Origin: an uncultured Oscillospiraceae bacterium
Lineage (GTDB): Bacteria > Bacillota_A > Clostridia > Oscillospirales > Oscillospiraceae
Direction of reading: 5' to 3'
Assembly: GCA_900754605.1 (NCBI GenBank)
Contig: CAAEDK010000005.1
Location: 1 to 20,605, forward strand
Length of the DNA stretch: 20,605 nucleotides
Both the position numbers and the translations under genes were made by a program. This document shows, piece by piece, positions 1 to 6,527 of the stretch. The notes beneath the pieces were generated by a model. It did not search any database. It saw nothing but the letters and a program-made list of their open reading frames with translations, and had not been told where the DNA came from. Positions within the stretch are counted from its first letter, which is position 1; each line of letters opens with the position of its first letter.

Positions 1-116
1 ATTTTATCCTGGGCTTCCGTCTGGGAGCGAGACTGATCCTGGAAGCGCTGGACGAAGACGATGGCAGTCTGGTGGAACTGCTCCGCGGAGATAAACGGAG
101 GGAGGGACGAGGATGA
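1..116 (+). CDS. C-terminal end of a DUF6809-like small protein (5' end outside window)
   Basis: The reading frame is open from position 3 to a TGA at 114-116 and gives about 37 residues. It contains the run FILGFRLGARLILEAL followed by an acidic tail. From memory this resembles the conserved C-terminal helix of DUF6809 proteins, small helical proteins common on mobile elements of Clostridia; their function is unknown. The stop codon overlaps the start of the next gene (ATGA at 113-116), which suggests translational coupling. The family call rests on a short fragment and should be treated as likely rather than certain. Confidence 0.55.
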   Translation, partial: FILGFRLGARLILEALDEDDGSLVELLRGDKRREGRG

Positions 117-319
117 CCACGAACCAACTGCCCATCCGCCAGTGCCGCTACTGCGGCAGTGATGACCTCGGGCTGGGCTGGCAGCACGGCGAGGGGATCG
201 TCACCTTCAAGAAGCACGGCATCCTGGGCAACCGGATGCGCTGCCTGATCTGCCGCCGCTGCGGTGCAGTGCTGTTCCAATGGGTGGCAGAGCCCCACAG
301 GTTCCCACCCATCCGGTGA
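113..319 (+). CDS. Small zinc-ribbon protein of a mobile element
   Basis: The product is a 68-residue protein with two cysteine pairs, CRYC near residue 11 and CLICRRC near residues 44-50, separated by about 30 residues. This layout is typical of a single zinc ribbon. It has no signal peptide or membrane segment, so it should be cytoplasmic. Its role is unknown; such proteins may bind nucleic acid or protein. It starts at an ATG overlapping the stop of the upstream gene by four bases and lies 58 bp before the first integrase, so the three are probably one transcript. Similar small CxxC proteins often accompany DUF6809 proteins in Clostridia elements (recollection, not a search result). Confidence 0.7.
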   Translation: MTTNQLPIRQCRYCGSDDLGLGWQHGEGIVTFKKHGILGNRMRCLICRRCGAVLFQWVAEPHRFPPIR

Positions 320-377
320 ACCCTGCAAAAACTGCATCACAAATCAAAGAGAAAAATACCTGGAGGTGAGAAAGAAC

Positions 378-1517
378 ATGGCAAAGCGAAGACCGTCCGG
401 CGACGGCATGGTACGCAAGCGGGAGGATGGCCGCTGGGAGGGTCGCATCGTCATCGGCCACAAGGAAAACGGGGCGCCCATCTTCCACTACCTCTCTGCT
501 GGGACCCAGAAGGAGCTTCTGGAAAAGCTGCATCGGTGCATGGAGGAATATGATGGGGCAGAGCTGACAGAGGACTGCCGGATGACCCTGGGCAAATGGC
601 TGGAGATCTGGCTGACAGAGTGTGCGAAGCCCTCCGTGCGACCCTCCACCTTTGAGGGCTACTGGGCTTATGTCAGGGACAAGATCGTTCCCTATCTGGG
701 CGATAAGGAGATCCGCAAGGTCACTACCGGAGATGTCCAGAAGCTGTATCGAAAGCTGAAAAAGGAGGGCGGGGCCGATGGCGGTCCGCTGGCGGGCGCC
801 ACGGTGCGGAGGATCCACGGTGTTCTGCATCAGGCAATGGATGTGGCGGTGGACCGCCATCTTATCGTAAAAAATCCCACAAAGGATGTGACGCTCCCCA
901 AGAAAGAGTCTACACCCAGGACCATCCTCAATGACGCACAGCTGGAGCGGTTCATGGAGGCCATCAAACAGGACAGTCAGTGGCACGACTTCTTCTATCT
1001 GGAGATCACCACAGGACTGCGGCGGGGAGAACTGTGTGGGCTGATGTGGAGCGACTTCGACGAGAAGAAAGGGACGCTCTCCATCCGCAGGACCCTGCAT
1101 GGGAAACGGGGCGGCAGCTACTATGTAGGTGATACCAAGACCGGAAAGGGGCGAAGGATCATCAGGCTACCGCCCAGCACGGTACAGCTCTTGACGGAGC
1201 GAAAGCGAACGGCGATCTCTCAATGGATCTTCCCCAACCCACTCCATCCGGAGGATCCGATCATGCCCAGCAGCGGCTACAACCGGATGAAAAAACTGCT
1301 GGCCGCGTCCGGACTCCCTGATCTGAGATTTCATGATCTGCGGCACACCTTCGCCACCCATGCCCTCACCAGCGGGGTGGACGCCAAGACCCTCTCCGGG
1401 ATCCTGGGCCACACCCAGACCTCCTTCACGCTGGACACCTATACCCATGTCACCGGGGATATGCACCGAAGGGCGTCAGAGATCGTGGGCGGGTTCATGG
1501 AAAAATTCATGGTGTAG
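378..1517 (+). CDS. Tyrosine-type site-specific integrase 1
   Basis: The product is a 379-residue tyrosine recombinase that would cut and rejoin DNA at attachment sites. It has an N-terminal AP2-like arm-binding segment (residues about 8-55, around REDGRWEGR), a SAM-like core-binding domain (about 68-165) and a catalytic domain (about 180-379). All catalytic residues are visible: R215 in TTGLRRGEL, a candidate K254, H319 and R322 in HDLRH, H345 in GILGH and nucleophile Y355 in DTYTH. The chosen ATG at 378 has GGAGGTGAG seven bases upstream. An upstream in-frame start at 264 would overlap the zinc-ribbon gene and lacks such a site. The second integrase begins 11 bp after its stop, indicating joint expression. 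Confidence 0.93.
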   Translation: MAKRRPSGDGMVRKREDGRWEGRIVIGHKENGAPIFHYLSAGTQKELLEKLHRCMEEYDGAELTEDCRMTLGKWLEIWLTECAKPSVRPSTFEGYWAYVRDKIVPYLGDKEIRKVTTGDVQKLYRKLKKEGGADGGPLAGATVRRIHGVLHQAMDVAVDRHLIVKNPTKDVTLPKKESTPRTILNDAQLERFMEAIKQDSQWHDFFYLEITTGLRRGELCGLMWSDFDEKKGTLSIRRTLHGKRGGSYYVGDTKTGKGRRIIRLPPSTVQLLTERKRTAISQWIFPNPLHPEDPIMPSSGYNRMKKLLAASGLPDLRFHDLRHTFATHALTSGVDAKTLSGILGHTQTSFTLDTYTHVTGDMHRRASEIVGGFMEKFMV

Positions 1518-1528
1518 GAGGCAGAAAC

Positions 1529-3121
1529 ATGGCACGAAAACGAAAAAACGGTCAAGGCACTGTCCGACTGCGGAAGGACGGCCGCTGGGAGGGGCGGCAC
1601 ATCGTAGGCTACGATGAAAACGGAAAGGCCAAAACCAAAAGTGTGCTGGCCAAGACAAAGTCGGAATGCCTGGAAAAACTAAAGCAGCTTCAGGATGGCT
1701 GCGGCACGGTGGAACCCTTCAAGAGCAAGCCCAATATGCGCTTCGGGGACTGGATCGGCTATTGGTATGAGAACCACTGCCAGCCAACGATCCGGGCCAC
1801 CACACAGAAAGGATACGAGGAGTGGATCTATGTCCACGCTATCCCGGCTCTGGGGCAGATCCCATTGAACAAGCTGACCCAGGCCGATTGTCAGAAGTTC
1901 CTGAACGAGATGAAAGCCAATGGCCGGAAGATCCATCGGGACACCAAGGGACCGGGAATGTCGGAGCGGTCGGTACGCAGCTGCTACCATGTGATCCGGA
2001 TGTCTTTGGAACGAGCCATCAAAGATGGCCTTATCAAAAAGAACCCCATCCTGGGCTGCAAGCTGCCGCCGCCGGAGCAAAAGGAGATGAAGATCCTCTC
2101 CGGGGAGGAGATCCAACGGTTCCTTCTTCAGGCCAAGGAGGAGGGGATGTATGAGTTATTTCTGCTGGAACTGACCACCGGCCTGCGCCGGGGCGAGATC
2201 CTGGCCCTCCGATGGGAGGACCTGAATGAAAAGACAGGGGAACTGCGGATCAACAAGCAGGTCTACCCTGTGGGCGGAAAGCTGATCATCAGCGAGCCCA
2301 AGACCAAGGCTGCCTTCCGGACCATCATCCTGCCGCCTGCTATGGTGGAACTCCTGCTGGCGTATAGGAAAGGGATCTTCTCTGACTTGATGTTCCCATC
2401 CCGGATCAAGCCGGAGCAGCCCATCGATCCGGGCTATGTACGAAAACGGCTCCAGATTATTCTGGAGCGCGCCGGGTGCAAAAGAATCAGATTTCACGAT
2501 CTGCGGCACACCTTTGCCACCATCTCTCTGGAACACGGTATGGACATCAAAACGCTGTCCGCCATCATTGGGCACATCTCCTCCAGGACCACCCTGAACA
2601 TCTACACCCACATCACCGATGAGATGCAGGAGAATGCGGCGGTCAGCATCGACCAGGGCATCGCCAAGGCGGAGCTGCCCAAGAACCGGCAGGAGGAACC
2701 CACTGAACGGAAACCGTTCACACCATATCAGCCGGAGCGGCGCAGACCGGGGACAGGCTACCTCAAGCAGATCAAGGAAGATCTTTGGGAGGGCAGATAC
2801 TCCCCAGTGTGGCCGGATGGGAAAAAGCACTCCCGGAATGTCTACGCCCACACCAGGGAGGAATGTGAGGAGAAACTGGCAGAGCTGATCCTGCAAATGA
2901 AAGCGGAGATCGCCGCCCTGCGCTCCGGGACTGTTACAGAATATCCAGACGGTGTCAGTCCCAAGAAAAAGCAGCTCGCCGTCTACCTGCGGGAGAACCC
3001 CGGTGTGAGCAATAAGAGTTACATCGCGCGGCAGCTTGGCATGGATGTCTCCACGGTAAGAAAATACTATGATGAGATCAGAGCGGAGCTGGCGGGACAA
3101 GAAGAGAAAACGCCAGCATAG
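1529..3121 (+). CDS. Tyrosine-type integrase 2 with duplicated arm-binding domain and C-terminal HTH-like segment
   Basis: The product is a 530-residue tyrosine recombinase, roughly 150 residues longer than its neighbour. The N-terminal arm-binding segment (about 9-54, RKDGRWEGR), core-binding domain and catalytic domain follow the usual order. Catalytic residues are R220, a candidate K258, H323 and R326 in HDLRH, H349 and nucleophile Y359. After a linker (about 375-405), residues 407-453 look like a second copy of the N-terminal arm-binding segment: KEDLWEGR lines up with RKDGRWEGR, and EECEEKLAEL with SECLEKLKQL. Residues 478-520 (LRENPGVSNKSYIARQLGMD and the basic run after it) resemble a helix-turn-helix. 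An AGGAGG lies seven bases before the ATG. The two integrases are related but clearly diverged. The extension might add DNA contacts or a directionality or regulatory function; that is inference. Confidence 0.92.
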   Translation: MARKRKNGQGTVRLRKDGRWEGRHIVGYDENGKAKTKSVLAKTKSECLEKLKQLQDGCGTVEPFKSKPNMRFGDWIGYWYENHCQPTIRATTQKGYEEWIYVHAIPALGQIPLNKLTQADCQKFLNEMKANGRKIHRDTKGPGMSERSVRSCYHVIRMSLERAIKDGLIKKNPILGCKLPPPEQKEMKILSGEEIQRFLLQAKEEGMYELFLLELTTGLRRGEILALRWEDLNEKTGELRINKQVYPVGGKLIISEPKTKAAFRTIILPPAMVELLLAYRKGIFSDLMFPSRIKPEQPIDPGYVRKRLQIILERAGCKRIRFHDLRHTFATISLEHGMDIKTLSAIIGHISSRTTLNIYTHITDEMQENAAVSIDQGIAKAELPKNRQEEPTERKPFTPYQPERRRPGTGYLKQIKEDLWEGRYSPVWPDGKKHSRNVYAHTREECEEKLAELILQMKAEIAALRSGTVTEYPDGVSPKKKQLAVYLRENPGVSNKSYIARQLGMDVSTVRKYYDEIRAELAGQEEKTPA

Positions 3122-3131
3122 CAGGAACTGC

Positions 3132-3215
3132 GATGCTGAATCAAGGAGAAGAAAAAGGCAGGCGCCGGACGGGATCGTCACGGCGCCTGCGACATTGGGA
3201 AGTGGTCAGATTTTT
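3132..3215. repeat. Direct repeat copy A (84 bp), left of the Fic gene
   Basis: This segment matches 4397-4477 from GATGCTGAATCAA through GTGGTCAGATTTTT, with a handful of substitutions and one 3-bp length difference. It begins 10 bp after the stop of integrase 2. It contains a perfect 10-bp inverted repeat (3158-3167 with 3181-3190). Both copies lie in the same orientation and bracket the Fic gene. It could be a duplicated element end, a remnant of tandem integration, or a recombination site for the Fic segment. Confidence 0.85.
3151..3190 (-). terminator. Terminator-like hairpin downstream of the Fic gene, in repeat A
   Basis: Read on the minus strand, stem GCAGGCGCCG pairs with CGGCGCCTGC across a 13-base loop and is followed by CTTTTTC. 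This is a good intrinsic terminator for the Fic transcript, whose stop codon is about 85 bp upstream. In the second repeat copy the one stem change leaves a G-U pair only in minus-strand RNA, which supports function on this strand. Confidence 0.65.
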
Positions 3216-3274
3216 AAGGCGGAAAGTTTTCTGCCCACGGCCTGCGGTGCATGGTTTGGAAAAGGAAGCTTACT

Positions 3275-4246
3275 CTATAAAATATATCCCCAAGACCTGC
3301 CGATACGAACCTTTTTGATTCGGCCTTTTTCTGTCATCATGGCGAGAATTCGGTTTGCAGTAGCGGCAGATACCCCCAGCATCTTCCGCACATCGGCATT
3401 GGTGATCGTACCGTTCTTTTCCAGAAAATACTTGATTTGATGCCAACGCTGCTCCTCAGTGCTCCTATTTTCTGCCCTGCCGGTATGTACAGCTTCCAAC
3501 AGCGCCTCTTTGATGGCAGAGAGCATAAATTCAATAAAGACGGTGGATTCCGCTTCGTTGTTGGAACGATTGATGGCCTGATAGTATTCGTCCTGCCGGT
3601 CGTGGATCATGGACTCCACCGGGAGCCAGGCGAACATCGGCTTCCATTGGGTCAGGAGCAGAGTATGCCATAGGCGCCCAATGCGTCCATTTCCATCGGA
3701 AAATGGATGGATAAGTTCCAGCTCATAGTGAAACACGCAACTCTTGATGAGCATATGAAACTCACTGTCCCGCACCCAATCCAGCAATTCCACGACCAGG
3801 CTCGGTACATAATCGGGCAGCGTGCCAAAATGCAAAACATTCCCCTGCTTGTCTACTGCACCCACAGGCCGTGAGCGGAAACAACCAGATTCTTCTATCA
3901 GTCCCCTGGTCATGACCCCATGTGCACACAGGAGATCGTCCACGGAATATGGATCGAGCGAATCCATGATCTCGTAGATCTCGTATGCATTTTTCACTTC
4001 TGCAATATCCTTAGGTGGCGCGACCACATGCTTGCCGTTGAGGACGGCGGTGACCTGCTCCAAACTCAAGGTGTTCTGCTCGATTGCCAGAGAGGAGTAA
4101 ATCGTCCGGATGCGGTTGGTACGGCGCAGCGAGGGGTTCGTGGACAAGCCAAAAGAAGCATTCACATGGCCGACCAGCTCTGCGATCTCCGCAATTTCGT
4201 CCAAAATGGTATTTGTGATTTCGAAGGGCGGTTTTTTGCTGCGCAT
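3275..4246 (-). CDS. Fic-domain protein with C-terminal winged helix
   Basis: Fic proteins usually transfer AMP from ATP to target proteins; the target here is unknown. The product is 323 residues long. The full Fic motif HPFSDGNGRIGR is at residues 180-191, including catalytic H180 and R188. An N-terminal inhibitory-helix motif, SLAIEQN (about 52-58, E56), matches the [S/T]xxxE[G/N] pattern except for Q in place of G/N, which would make this a self-inhibited class II Fic. Residues about 270-323 form a winged-helix-like DNA-binding domain. The ATG at 4246 is chosen because GAGGTG lies six bases upstream, and because the more upstream ATG at 4279 falls inside the promoter. It lies opposite to the integrases and is bracketed by direct repeats, so it is probably cargo. 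Chromosomal Fic-HTH proteins often act as regulators or toxin-like modules. Confidence 0.92.
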   Translation of the reverse strand: MRSKKPPFEITNTILDEIAEIAELVGHVNASFGLSTNPSLRRTNRIRTIYSSLAIEQNTLSLEQVTAVLNGKHVVAPPKDIAEVKNAYEIYEIMDSLDPYSVDDLLCAHGVMTRGLIEESGCFRSRPVGAVDKQGNVLHFGTLPDYVPSLVVELLDWVRDSEFHMLIKSCVFHYELELIHPFSDGNGRIGRLWHTLLLTQWKPMFAWLPVESMIHDRQDEYYQAINRSNNEAESTVFIEFMLSAIKEALLEAVHTGRAENRSTEEQRWHQIKYFLEKNGTITNADVRKMLGVSAATANRILAMMTEKGRIKKVRIGRSWGYIL

Positions 4247-4264
4247 GGACATCACCTCATGCTC

Positions 4265-4293
4265 AGTATAACAGTTCATCGCTCATCTATCAA
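4265..4293 (-). promoter_or_regulatory. Promoter of the Fic gene
   Basis: On the minus strand, TTGATA (4293-4288) and TATACT (4270-4265) are separated by exactly 17 bp. Transcription would begin close to 4258, leaving a very short leader before the ribosome binding site. This excludes the upstream ATG at 4279 as the start. Confidence 0.8.
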
Positions 4294-4323
4294 GAGAAAA
4301 TGATTGATGAAATGAGCGATGAG
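4275..4323. promoter_or_regulatory. Long imperfect dyad over the Fic promoter, candidate operator
   Basis: The arm TTCATCGCTCAT (4275-4286) is matched at 11 of 12 positions by the reverse complement of ATGAGCGATGAG (4312-4323). Inside it a second pair, ATCAA (4289-4293) and TTGAT (4304-4308), extends the symmetry. One arm sits in the promoter spacer and the inner half-site covers the -35 box, so a bound protein would block transcription. The winged-helix domain of the Fic protein is a natural candidate binder, but that is inference. Confidence 0.6.
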
Positions 4324-4396
4324 TATTCAAGCAGGTGCATCCACACGAGAACAGAAATCCCCGGTGTTCTTGCTGCACCAGGCTATCAAGAGATGA

Positions 4397-4477
4397 GATG
4401 CTGAATCAAAGAGAAGAAAACAGGCACCGGACGGATTTGTCACGGCGCCTGCGACATTGAGAAGTGGTCAGATTTTT
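4397..4477. repeat. Direct repeat copy B (81 bp), between the Fic promoter and tRNA-Ala
   Basis: This is the second copy of the repeat at 3132-3215, in the same orientation. On the minus strand it keeps the hairpin (4421-4429 with 4443-4451) and a TTTTCTTC tail, so it still looks like a terminator (4417-4451), yet no minus-strand gene lies directly upstream except the tRNA, which has its own terminator. It may mark the end of an earlier or lost module. Confidence 0.85.
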
Positions 4478-4507
4478 TCCCTGTCTGTGGTATTATTGTG
4501 GTCAAAA

Positions 4508-4540
4508 GAAAAATCACCGCCAAATTGGCGGTGATTTTTC
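4508..4540. terminator. Terminator of tRNA-Ala (bidirectional hairpin)
   Basis: A perfect 16-bp inverted repeat with core CACCGCC / GGCGGTG and flanking A and T runs sits seven bases after the tRNA 3' end. The A/T-rich ends give a U-tract on either strand, so it could work in both directions. Confidence 0.85.
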
Positions 4541-4547
4541 TAAAAAA

Positions 4548-4623
4548 TGGTGGACCTAATCGGGATCGAACCGACGACCTTACGGATGCGAACCGTACGC
4601 TCTCCCAGCTGAGCTATAGGCCC
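4548..4623 (-). tRNA. tRNA-Ala (anticodon CGC)
   Basis: The 76-nt gene folds into a standard cloverleaf with the CCA end encoded. The acceptor stem GGGCCTA / TAGGTCC contains the G3-U70 pair that identifies alanine tRNAs. The anticodon loop TTCGCAT gives anticodon CGC. Its 3' end faces the integrase-bearing region, which makes it a plausible integration target. Confidence 0.95.
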
Positions 4624-4681
4624 ATAATATATCACAATGAAAGAAAAACAGGCTAGAACAAGTTCAAAACCTACTTGTTGT

Positions 4682-4709
4682 ATTATAGCAGATTTTTTTG
4701 AAAAGTAAA
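4682..4709 (-). promoter_or_regulatory. Promoter of tRNA-Ala
   Basis: On the minus strand, TTTACT (4709-4704) and TATAAT (4687-4682) are separated by 16 bp. Transcription would start about 50 bases before the mature tRNA. The rest of 4624-4832 holds only the ilv terminator. Confidence 0.65.
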
Positions 4710-4772
4710 GAGCTTTTGCTACAAAATTTTGGAGGCCGGTATGTCTGGTACAGAAGTAGACTGAAAGAGAAG

Positions 4773-4806
4773 GACAGGGGTCCGCAGCACAGCCGGGACC
4801 CCTGTC
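4773..4806 (-). terminator. Terminator of the ilv operon
   Basis: A perfect 11-bp stem (GACAGGGGTCC with its reverse complement) around a 12-base loop lies 26 bp past the ilvC stop. On the minus strand it is followed by CTTCTCTTTC, a pyrimidine-rich but imperfect U-tract. Confidence 0.7.
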
Positions 4807-4832
4807 TGAGATGAAATATAGAAATATATAAA

Positions 4833-5855
4833 TCAGTTAGAGGCGGTGTCCAAATCGGTGTCGTCGCCCCAGAGCATATTCTTGCGCAGTTCGGCGCCTA
4901 CGATCTCCATCTGGTGCTGAGCCAGCTGAGCACGCTTAGAGTTGAAGAAGGTCCGGCCGAAGCTCTTGTTCTCGGCAATCCAGCGGCCGGCGAAGGTGCC
5001 GTCCTGAATATCGTTCAGAACCGCCTTCATATTCTTTTTGGTCTCCTCATAAGGCAGAACACGGGGGCCGGAGACGTACTCGCCGAACTCCGCAGTGTCG
5101 GAGATGGAGTAGTTCATGGCGGCGATGCCACCCTTGTTGATCAGGTCGATGATGAGCTTCATCTCGTGAATGCACTCGAAGTAAGCGTTTTCAGGGGCGT
5201 AGCCGGCCTCTACCAGGGTCTCGAAGCCGCACTTCATCAGATCGACCACGCCGCCGCACAGGACAGCCTGCTCGCCGAACAGGTCGGTCTCGGTCTCATC
5301 GTGGAAGGTGGTCTCCATGATGCCGGCGCGGGCACCGCCGATGCCGGCGATGTAGGCCAGGGCGATCTTCATCGCATCACCGGTGGCGTTCTGCTCCACA
5401 GCCACCAGGCAGGGAACGCCCTTACCGGCCACATAGGTGGAGCGAACGGTGTGACCGGGGCCCTTGGGGGCGGCCATGAACACATCTACGCCCTTGGGGG
5501 GGACGATCTGCTGATAGCGGATGTTGAAGCCATGGGCAAAGGCCAGGGCATTGCCGTCTTCCAGATTGGGGGCGATGTCTCTCTTATATACATCGGCCTG
5601 GACCTCGTCGTTGATCAGCATCATCACGATGTCGCCCCACTTGGCAGCCTCGGGCACGGTCATGACCTTCAGGCCGTCCTTCTCAGCCACGGACCAACTC
5701 TTGGAACCGGCACGCAGGCCGACGCACACATCACAGCCAGAATCTTTCAGGTTCAGGGCATGGGCGTGGCCCTGGGAGCCGTAGCCGATGATGGCGATTT
5801 TCTTTCCGTTGAGATAGTTGATGTCACAGTCTTTTGCGTAATACATCTTTGCCAT
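4833..5855 (-). CDS. ilvC: Ketol-acid reductoisomerase (NADP+)
   Basis: The enzyme isomerises and reduces 2-acetolactate or 2-aceto-2-hydroxybutyrate to the dihydroxy acids of valine/leucine and isoleucine synthesis. The product is 340 residues, the usual short class I length. The Rossmann motif [17 protein letters not shown] is near the N-terminus, and the following loop GLRAGSKSW carries the Arg and Ser residues typical of NADPH-preferring members. The metal-binding acidic motifs [11 protein letters not shown] and the later ECIHEMKLI are present. The start is the ATG at 5855, with AGGAG nine bases upstream; a longer frame reaching 5942 has no supporting site. It is the last gene of the ilv operon, 92 bp after the upstream small subunit. 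Confidence 0.96.
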   Translation of the reverse strand: MAKMYYAKDCDINYLNGKKIAIIGYGSQGHAHALNLKDSGCDVCVGLRAGSKSWSVAEKDGLKVMTVPEAAKWGDIVMMLINDEVQADVYKRDIAPNLEDGNALAFAHGFNIRYQQIVPPKGVDVFMAAPKGPGHTVRSTYVAGKGVPCLVAVEQNATGDAMKIALAYIAGIGGARAGIMETTFHDETETDLFGEQAVLCGGVVDLMKCGFETLVEAGYAPENAYFECIHEMKLIIDLINKGGIAAMNYSISDTAEFGEYVSGPRVLPYEETKKNMKAVLNDIQDGTFAGRWIAENKSFGRTFFNSKRAQLAQHQMEIVGAELRKNMLWGDDTDLDTASN

Positions 5856-5947
5856 TGTAATGCACTCCTTTTGGTATGACAATGTTAAACTACAATTCAA
5901 AGCGGCGTGGACGGGGGCTCCGGCCGGCCGATGGATTGACACTGGGG

Positions 5948-6514
5948 TTACAGTACATTTTTGCCGTAGTTGTACTCGGTGCGGAGTTTGCTGTCGTCGT
6001 AGATGGAGCTGAGGCCCCGCTCGATGGCCAAAGTGCCTGTCTTGGCCATCTCCAAAATTCCAAAATCGGACAGCAGGCGAATCAGAGCGGAGGTTTTGCT
6101 CTTATCCCCAAAGATGGCTACGGTGAGGGTCTCGTGGCTGACATCAATGATATTGGCCCGGAAGATGTTGGCCATCTGGATCACTTCATCCCGGGCGGCC
6201 CGATCCTCTGCCCGCACTTTAATCATGGCGAACTCCCGCTGGATAGAGGTTTCTTCATCCAAGATTTTTACCACTTGTACCGGGATCAGTTTTCGGCACT
6301 GGGCGGCGATCTGATTGACCATCAGCTCGTCCCCCAAGATCACGATGGTGATGCGAGTTAGGCCGGGCTGACTGGTCTCACCGGAGACAATGGACTCGAT
6401 GTTATATCCTTTCCGGGAAAACAGCCGGGCGACCTGGCTGAGGACGCCGGGAATATCCTGGACCAGCAGGGAAAGAGTATAGAGCTTTTTTTCTGGATCA
6501 AAGGTCTTGTTCAT
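5948..6514 (-). CDS. ilvN: Acetolactate synthase small (regulatory) subunit, copy 2
   Basis: This is the ACT-domain regulatory subunit that activates the large subunit and gives feedback control, usually by valine. The product is 188 residues. The N-terminal ACT domain covers about residues 10-85 ([20 protein letters not shown] and GLTRITIVI), and a C-terminal small-subunit domain follows. It is longer than copy 1 of this operon, mostly by an N-terminal extension and a C-terminal tail after residue about 165. It lies 13 bp downstream of ilvB copy 2, so the two probably form one holoenzyme. A GGGGGC sequence precedes the ATG. Confidence 0.93.
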   Translation of the reverse strand: MNKTFDPEKKLYTLSLLVQDIPGVLSQVARLFSRKGYNIESIVSGETSQPGLTRITIVILGDELMVNQIAAQCRKLIPVQVVKILDEETSIQREFAMIKVRAEDRAARDEVIQMANIFRANIIDVSHETLTVAIFGDKSKTSALIRLLSDFGILEMAKTGTLAIERGLSSIYDDSKLRTEYNYGKNVL

Positions 6515-6527
6515 CCGTGCCGCCCCC

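Larger units (their letters stand above)
1..4477. mobile_element. End of an integrated mobile element with tandem integrases, next to tRNA-Ala
   Basis: This stretch carries accessory small proteins, two adjacent tyrosine recombinases, a Fic gene and a direct repeat. It stops just short of the 3' end of a tRNA-Ala gene, a common integration site for elements that use tyrosine recombinases. The genes beyond it are ordinary metabolic genes. The other end of the element is outside the window, and no duplicated tRNA 3' end is visible inside it, so the exact boundary and target are not established. The right limit is set here at the end of the second repeat copy. It could be an integrative and conjugative element, a prophage or a smaller island; no conjugation or phage structural gene is visible to decide. 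Confidence 0.6.

Noticed and set aside
3170..3177. Eight-base match CGGGATCG between repeat A and the T-arm region of tRNA-Ala (4561-4568), as a possible att core
   Set aside because: It is too short to be meaningful and is not kept in repeat copy B.
2156..3181. Minus-strand frame antisense to integrase 2 (341 codons)
   Set aside because: The plus-strand frame has full integrase motifs and a ribosome binding site; the antisense product shows no domain.
4247..4279. Upstream ATG for the Fic gene adding 11 residues
   Set aside because: It lies within the promoter spacer, upstream of the -10 box, and would not be on the transcript.
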